Shown here: positions 61,662-64,000 of the stretch, piece after piece
How the letters are laid out: every line of letters begins with the position of its first letter
How positions within the stretch are numbered: position 1 is the stretch's first letter
NCBI GenBank assembly: GCA_021779835.1
Contig: JAJXZX010000018.1
Span: forward strand, 1-64,000
Origin: Pseudomonadota bacterium
Lineage (GTDB): Bacteria > Pseudomonadota > Alphaproteobacteria > Rhodobacterales > Rhodobacteraceae
Reading direction: 5' to 3'
Length of the DNA: 64,000 nucleotides
Program-made: the position numbers and the translations under genes
Notes under the pieces: generated by a model
The model's input: only the letters and a program-made list of their open reading frames with translations
Databases searched by the model: none
Told to the model about the DNA's origin: nothing

Positions 61662-62594
61662 TTGACATTCCTGCCACGCACCATCCGCCCCAAGGCACCG
61701 CCGATAAAGACCCAAGGTATCAAGACCAAGGTCGTGCCACTGATCGCTCGCTCCATCATCTGGACCGGCGATGGGCGTTGGATCGAGCCGTTTCTTGGTT
61801 CCGCTGTTGTCGCCCTGAACATTGCACCGCAGCGCGCGGTCCTGGCCGACACCAACGAGCACATGATTGCCCTCTACCAGGGAATCCAGGAAGGCTCGAT
61901 CAATGGCCGCGCCATGCGGGACTACCTCGAACGCGAAGGCACTGAACTGCTCGACAAGGGCGAGTCCCACTACTACGCAATCCGGGACCGCTTCAACGAG
62001 CGCGGCGACCCCTTCGACTTCGTCTTCCTGAGCCGATCCTGCTTCAACGGGATGATGCGGTTCAACAAGAAGGGTGGCTTCAACGTGCCCTTCTGCCGCA
62101 AACCTGAGCGCTTCCGCCCGGCGCTCGTCACCAAGATCGTGAACCAAGTCGAATGGGCGCGCGCGGCGATGAAAGGAAAAGACTGGACCTTTGTTGCCCA
62201 GGACTGGCGAAAGACTGTCGCTGAAGCCGAGCCCGGCGACATGATCTACTGCGACCCGCCCTATGTCGGGCGGCACACCGACTACTACAACGGATTCACC
62301 GACGAGGAATCCGACGATCTGGCCCGCGCGCTGATCGCGACCAAGGCGTCCTTCGCCCTGTCCAACTGGCTTGAGAACAAGTACCGCCGCAACGACTTCG
62401 TGGACCGCTGGTTCTCGGATCACGAGTGGCGCACCATGTCCCACTTCTATCACGTCGGCCCGCAGGAGGCCTTGCGGAACGAGATGACCGAAGTGGTGAT
62501 CCTGTCTGCCTGCGCGGCAGCGGCCCCGGTGGACGAGGCAGAGAAAGAATCTGCCCTACCGCTATTTGATGCGGCGGAACTCGCCGATGCTTGA
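61662..62594 (+). CDS. Type II DNA adenine methyltransferase, M.EcoRV-like
   Basis: 310 residues, D12-class N6-adenine methyltransferase. TTG start supported by AAGGAGAG five bases upstream. AdoMet loop WIEPFLGSAVVALN and catalytic DPPY at 198-201 (YCDPPYVGRH). The N-terminus (PPIKTQGIKTK), SRSCFNGMMRFNKKGGFNVPFCRKP and the HFYHVG segment match M.EcoRV as remembered. Predicted to methylate the first A of GATATC and protect the host from the endonuclease encoded tail-to-tail. A C-terminal acidic tail (about 25 residues) is extra. Confidence 0.9.
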   Translation: MTFLPRTIRPKAPPIKTQGIKTKVVPLIARSIIWTGDGRWIEPFLGSAVVALNIAPQRAVLADTNEHMIALYQGIQEGSINGRAMRDYLEREGTELLDKGESHYYAIRDRFNERGDPFDFVFLSRSCFNGMMRFNKKGGFNVPFCRKPERFRPALVTKIVNQVEWARAAMKGKDWTFVAQDWRKTVAEAEPGDMIYCDPPYVGRHTDYYNGFTDEESDDLARALIATKASFALSNWLENKYRRNDFVDRWFSDHEWRTMSHFYHVGPQEALRNEMTEVVILSACAAAAPVDEAEKESALPLFDAAELADA

Positions 62595-63293
62595 GAATGC
62601 GCCACGGTCGGCTTTGGTCCGACCGTATGCGCGCCAGTAGGCGAGAAACTCATCTTCGGACTCGAAGGGGCCATTGCCCTTGCGGAAGTCTTCGATGGTC
62701 CCGTTGATCGAGCCAATGTTGGTGGTGTTCCCACTGCCCGCACGATCCGACGAGATGCGCCACTTCTCCTGCACAAAGACCTCGACGTTGCCGAAAGGCA
62801 GCGGAATGTCGGCCAACTGATCGACCGAAAACTTGTGCTCGGCGTGGGCTTTCTTCTCCGCAATCCGGTTATAGACGAACCCGATCACCCAGTGCTCCGC
62901 GTAGTGATCGAACGGGAACACGATGTTCTTCTTCTCGTTGCCGGGCCGGATGAAGCTGGTGTAGCCGCCCAGGGTATAGCTGAACTTGTCGTCGTCGTGG
63001 ACCCGGTAGGTCGTCTTCACGTCGATGGCGATCTTGCCCTTCGCGCCCAAGCCTTTGTGGAAGGTGAAATCCGGGTAGTGGTTCTGCACGGTAGGTTCCA
63101 GGCACTCATACCCGAGCGCCTTCGCCGTGGCATAGACGGCGGGGCGGCTGACCAGTTCGAAGATGGTGCTCAGGACCTTCGTATCTGCCCCAAGCGGGTA
63201 GACGCATCCGGTCTGATCGACGATGCCGCAGACCTTGTAGGCATCGGCCAGCTTGTCCATCTCGGCGATAAGGGTTCCCTGAATACTCGGCAC
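62562..63293 (-). CDS. Type II restriction endonuclease, EcoRV-like
   Basis: 243 residues against 245 for EcoRV. Active site Asp75, Asp91 and Lys93 (NHYPDF, AIDVKTTY) correspond to EcoRV Asp74, Asp90 and Lys92. The recognition loop AGSGNTTNIGS (186-190 region) and the minor-groove contact regions (TLGGYTSFIR; FPFDHYAEHW) are kept, so GATATC is the likely site. GTG at 63293 is chosen: AAGGAG lies 6 bases before it and the length then matches EcoRV; a TTG at 63317 would add 8 residues. The last 33 bp overlap the methylase gene in antisense. Confidence 0.93.
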   Translation of the reverse strand: MPSIQGTLIAEMDKLADAYKVCGIVDQTGCVYPLGADTKVLSTIFELVSRPAVYATAKALGYECLEPTVQNHYPDFTFHKGLGAKGKIAIDVKTTYRVHDDDKFSYTLGGYTSFIRPGNEKKNIVFPFDHYAEHWVIGFVYNRIAEKKAHAEHKFSVDQLADIPLPFGNVEVFVQEKWRISSDRAGSGNTTNIGSINGTIEDFRKGNGPFESEDEFLAYWRAYGRTKADRGAFSSIGEFRRIK

Positions 63294-63443
63294 GACCGTC
63301 TCCTTGCTTCTGCTCAAGGGACCCTATCTTGGTCGAACCGAAAAGTCATCTACTGCCGGTGGTAGTTAGGTACTTCCTGAAACTCCGCTCGCAGCGGCCC
63401 GTCGGTGCCGTCCACGTTGTCAGCATCAACGGAGGACTAGGAC

Positions 63444-64000
63444 TTGGGCTGCGTCTATCTGATCACATCACCGAGCGGGAAGCAGTACGTCGGGCAGACC
63501 CTGGGCAGCTTTGAGAGCCGGTGGAGGCAGCATGTATGGGATACATACAACGGGCGGCAGTTTTGCCGCGCCCTCTGCAATGCTATCGTGAAGTACGGCC
63601 CGGAAGCATTCACGCATGCGGTCCTGCACGGCGGTATTGATTGCCAGGACGAACTCAACAGGCTGGAAGAGGCCGAGATTGCTGCGCATCGGACGCTAGC
63701 CCCCAACGGCTACAATCTGCTCGAAGGTGGGGGCAGTCGCCGGCCCAGCGAAGAAACTCGCCGCCGCATATCTGAGTCCAACAAAATTGCTCAAGCAGAC
63801 CCTGTCCTGCGGGCGAAGCGGTCGCAGCAATCTAAAGCGCGCTGGGAAGATCCCGACTACCGGGAAAAGGTAACTTCCCGTTGTCGCGCAGCAGTTCAGA
63901 CCCCGGAACACAGAGCAAAGATTTCAGCCGCTCAAAGGCTTCTGTGCGAGTGTCCTGAAGAGCGCGCCCGGCGGTCAGCTAGTTCAAAAGAAGCGAATGG
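63444..64000 (+). CDS. GIY-YIG nuclease, homing-endonuclease-like (3' end beyond window)
   Basis: At least 185 codons, open to the window end. TTG at 63444 after GGAGG is the first possible start (TAG lies 2 codons upstream). N-terminal GIY-YIG module: CVYLITSPSGKQYVGQT, Arg26-28 region, Glu in NRLEEAEIAAH, and GYNLLEGG. It is followed by repeated R-I-S-x-S-N-K / KARWEDPDYREKV segments like NUMOD3 DNA-binding repeats of homing endonucleases. A selfish or recombination-promoting element next to the restriction system. Confidence 0.85.
   Translation, partial: MGCVYLITSPSGKQYVGQTLGSFESRWRQHVWDTYNGRQFCRALCNAIVKYGPEAFTHAVLHGGIDCQDELNRLEEAEIAAHRTLAPNGYNLLEGGGSRRPSEETRRRISESNKIAQADPVLRAKRSQQSKARWEDPDYREKVTSRCRAAVQTPEHRAKISAAQRLLCECPEERARRSASSKEAN

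Noticed and set aside
1-64000. CRISPR array, insertion sequence or rRNA operon
   Set aside because: No spaced direct repeats of CRISPR size, no transposase and no rRNA sequence were seen.

Overview
The window looks like chromosomal DNA of an alphaproteobacterium of the Rhodobacterales (Roseobacter / Rhodobacter group). The DNA is GC-rich. It carries a C2-sulfonate catabolic block of roseobacter type, a Hint-domain protein of a kind common in this order, and short intergenic repeats built on a 'GGCAAAAATACTC' core. About 50 core genes are packed in short operons, many with 4-bp ATGA overlaps. The last 4.7 kb (about 59.3-64.0 kb), beyond a tRNA-Thr, is an accessory island.

Layout. 0.1-4.9 kb: two surface-type glycosyltransferases, a PPP-type phosphatase and an M20 amidohydrolase. 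4.9-9.7 kb: dedA and an ATP-grasp gene, trhO (tRNA modification), and pncA-pncB (NAD salvage). 9.7-12.3 kb: operon arfB / class III PLP enzyme / small-molecule kinase, which reads as a kinase plus phospho-lyase pathway. 12.4-15.5 kb: 3-mercaptopyruvate sulfurtransferase, an aspartate/aromatic aminotransferase and a transglutaminase-like protein. 15.7-21.4 kb: thiolase, divergent marR/MFS pair, second phosphatase, CDP-alcohol phosphatidyltransferase and lytic transglycosylase. 21.5-27.7 kb: RNase R, GNAT, dapE, Hint protein and creatininase-family hydrolase. 27.7-30.9 kb: copper/thiol group (copD, copC, a small Cys/His protein, ccdA, Tat-exported thioredoxin-like protein).

31.0-40.7 kb is the most coherent block: a MocR regulator (TauR type), xsc, a TSUP anion exporter, ackA and soeABC. 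Together they convert sulfoacetaldehyde to acetyl phosphate plus sulfite, recover ATP through acetate kinase, and export the sulfite or oxidise it to sulfate. Behind it on the minus strand are a queuosine-precursor transporter and a very small transcription unit. That unit has a Shine-Dalgarno sequence complementary to the whole 16S rRNA tail, an 18-codon ORF and a strong terminator.

41.8-58.8 kb: mepA, an MFS transporter, a thioesterase-like gene, yggT, recQ, yaaA, a hybrid histidine kinase, a very large alpha-2-macroglobulin coupled to PBP1C, and hemE.

The island holds an intact tRNA-Thr(CGU) plus a diverged 3' half copy (att-like), two small unknown proteins, a DUF3489-like DNA-binding protein, two small ORFs, an EcoRV-type restriction-modification system with tail-to-tail overlapping genes, and the start of a GIY-YIG homing-type nuclease cut off by the window end. 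No CRISPR array, insertion sequence or rRNA operon was seen. All calls come from reading the sequence and remembered family motifs; no search was run.
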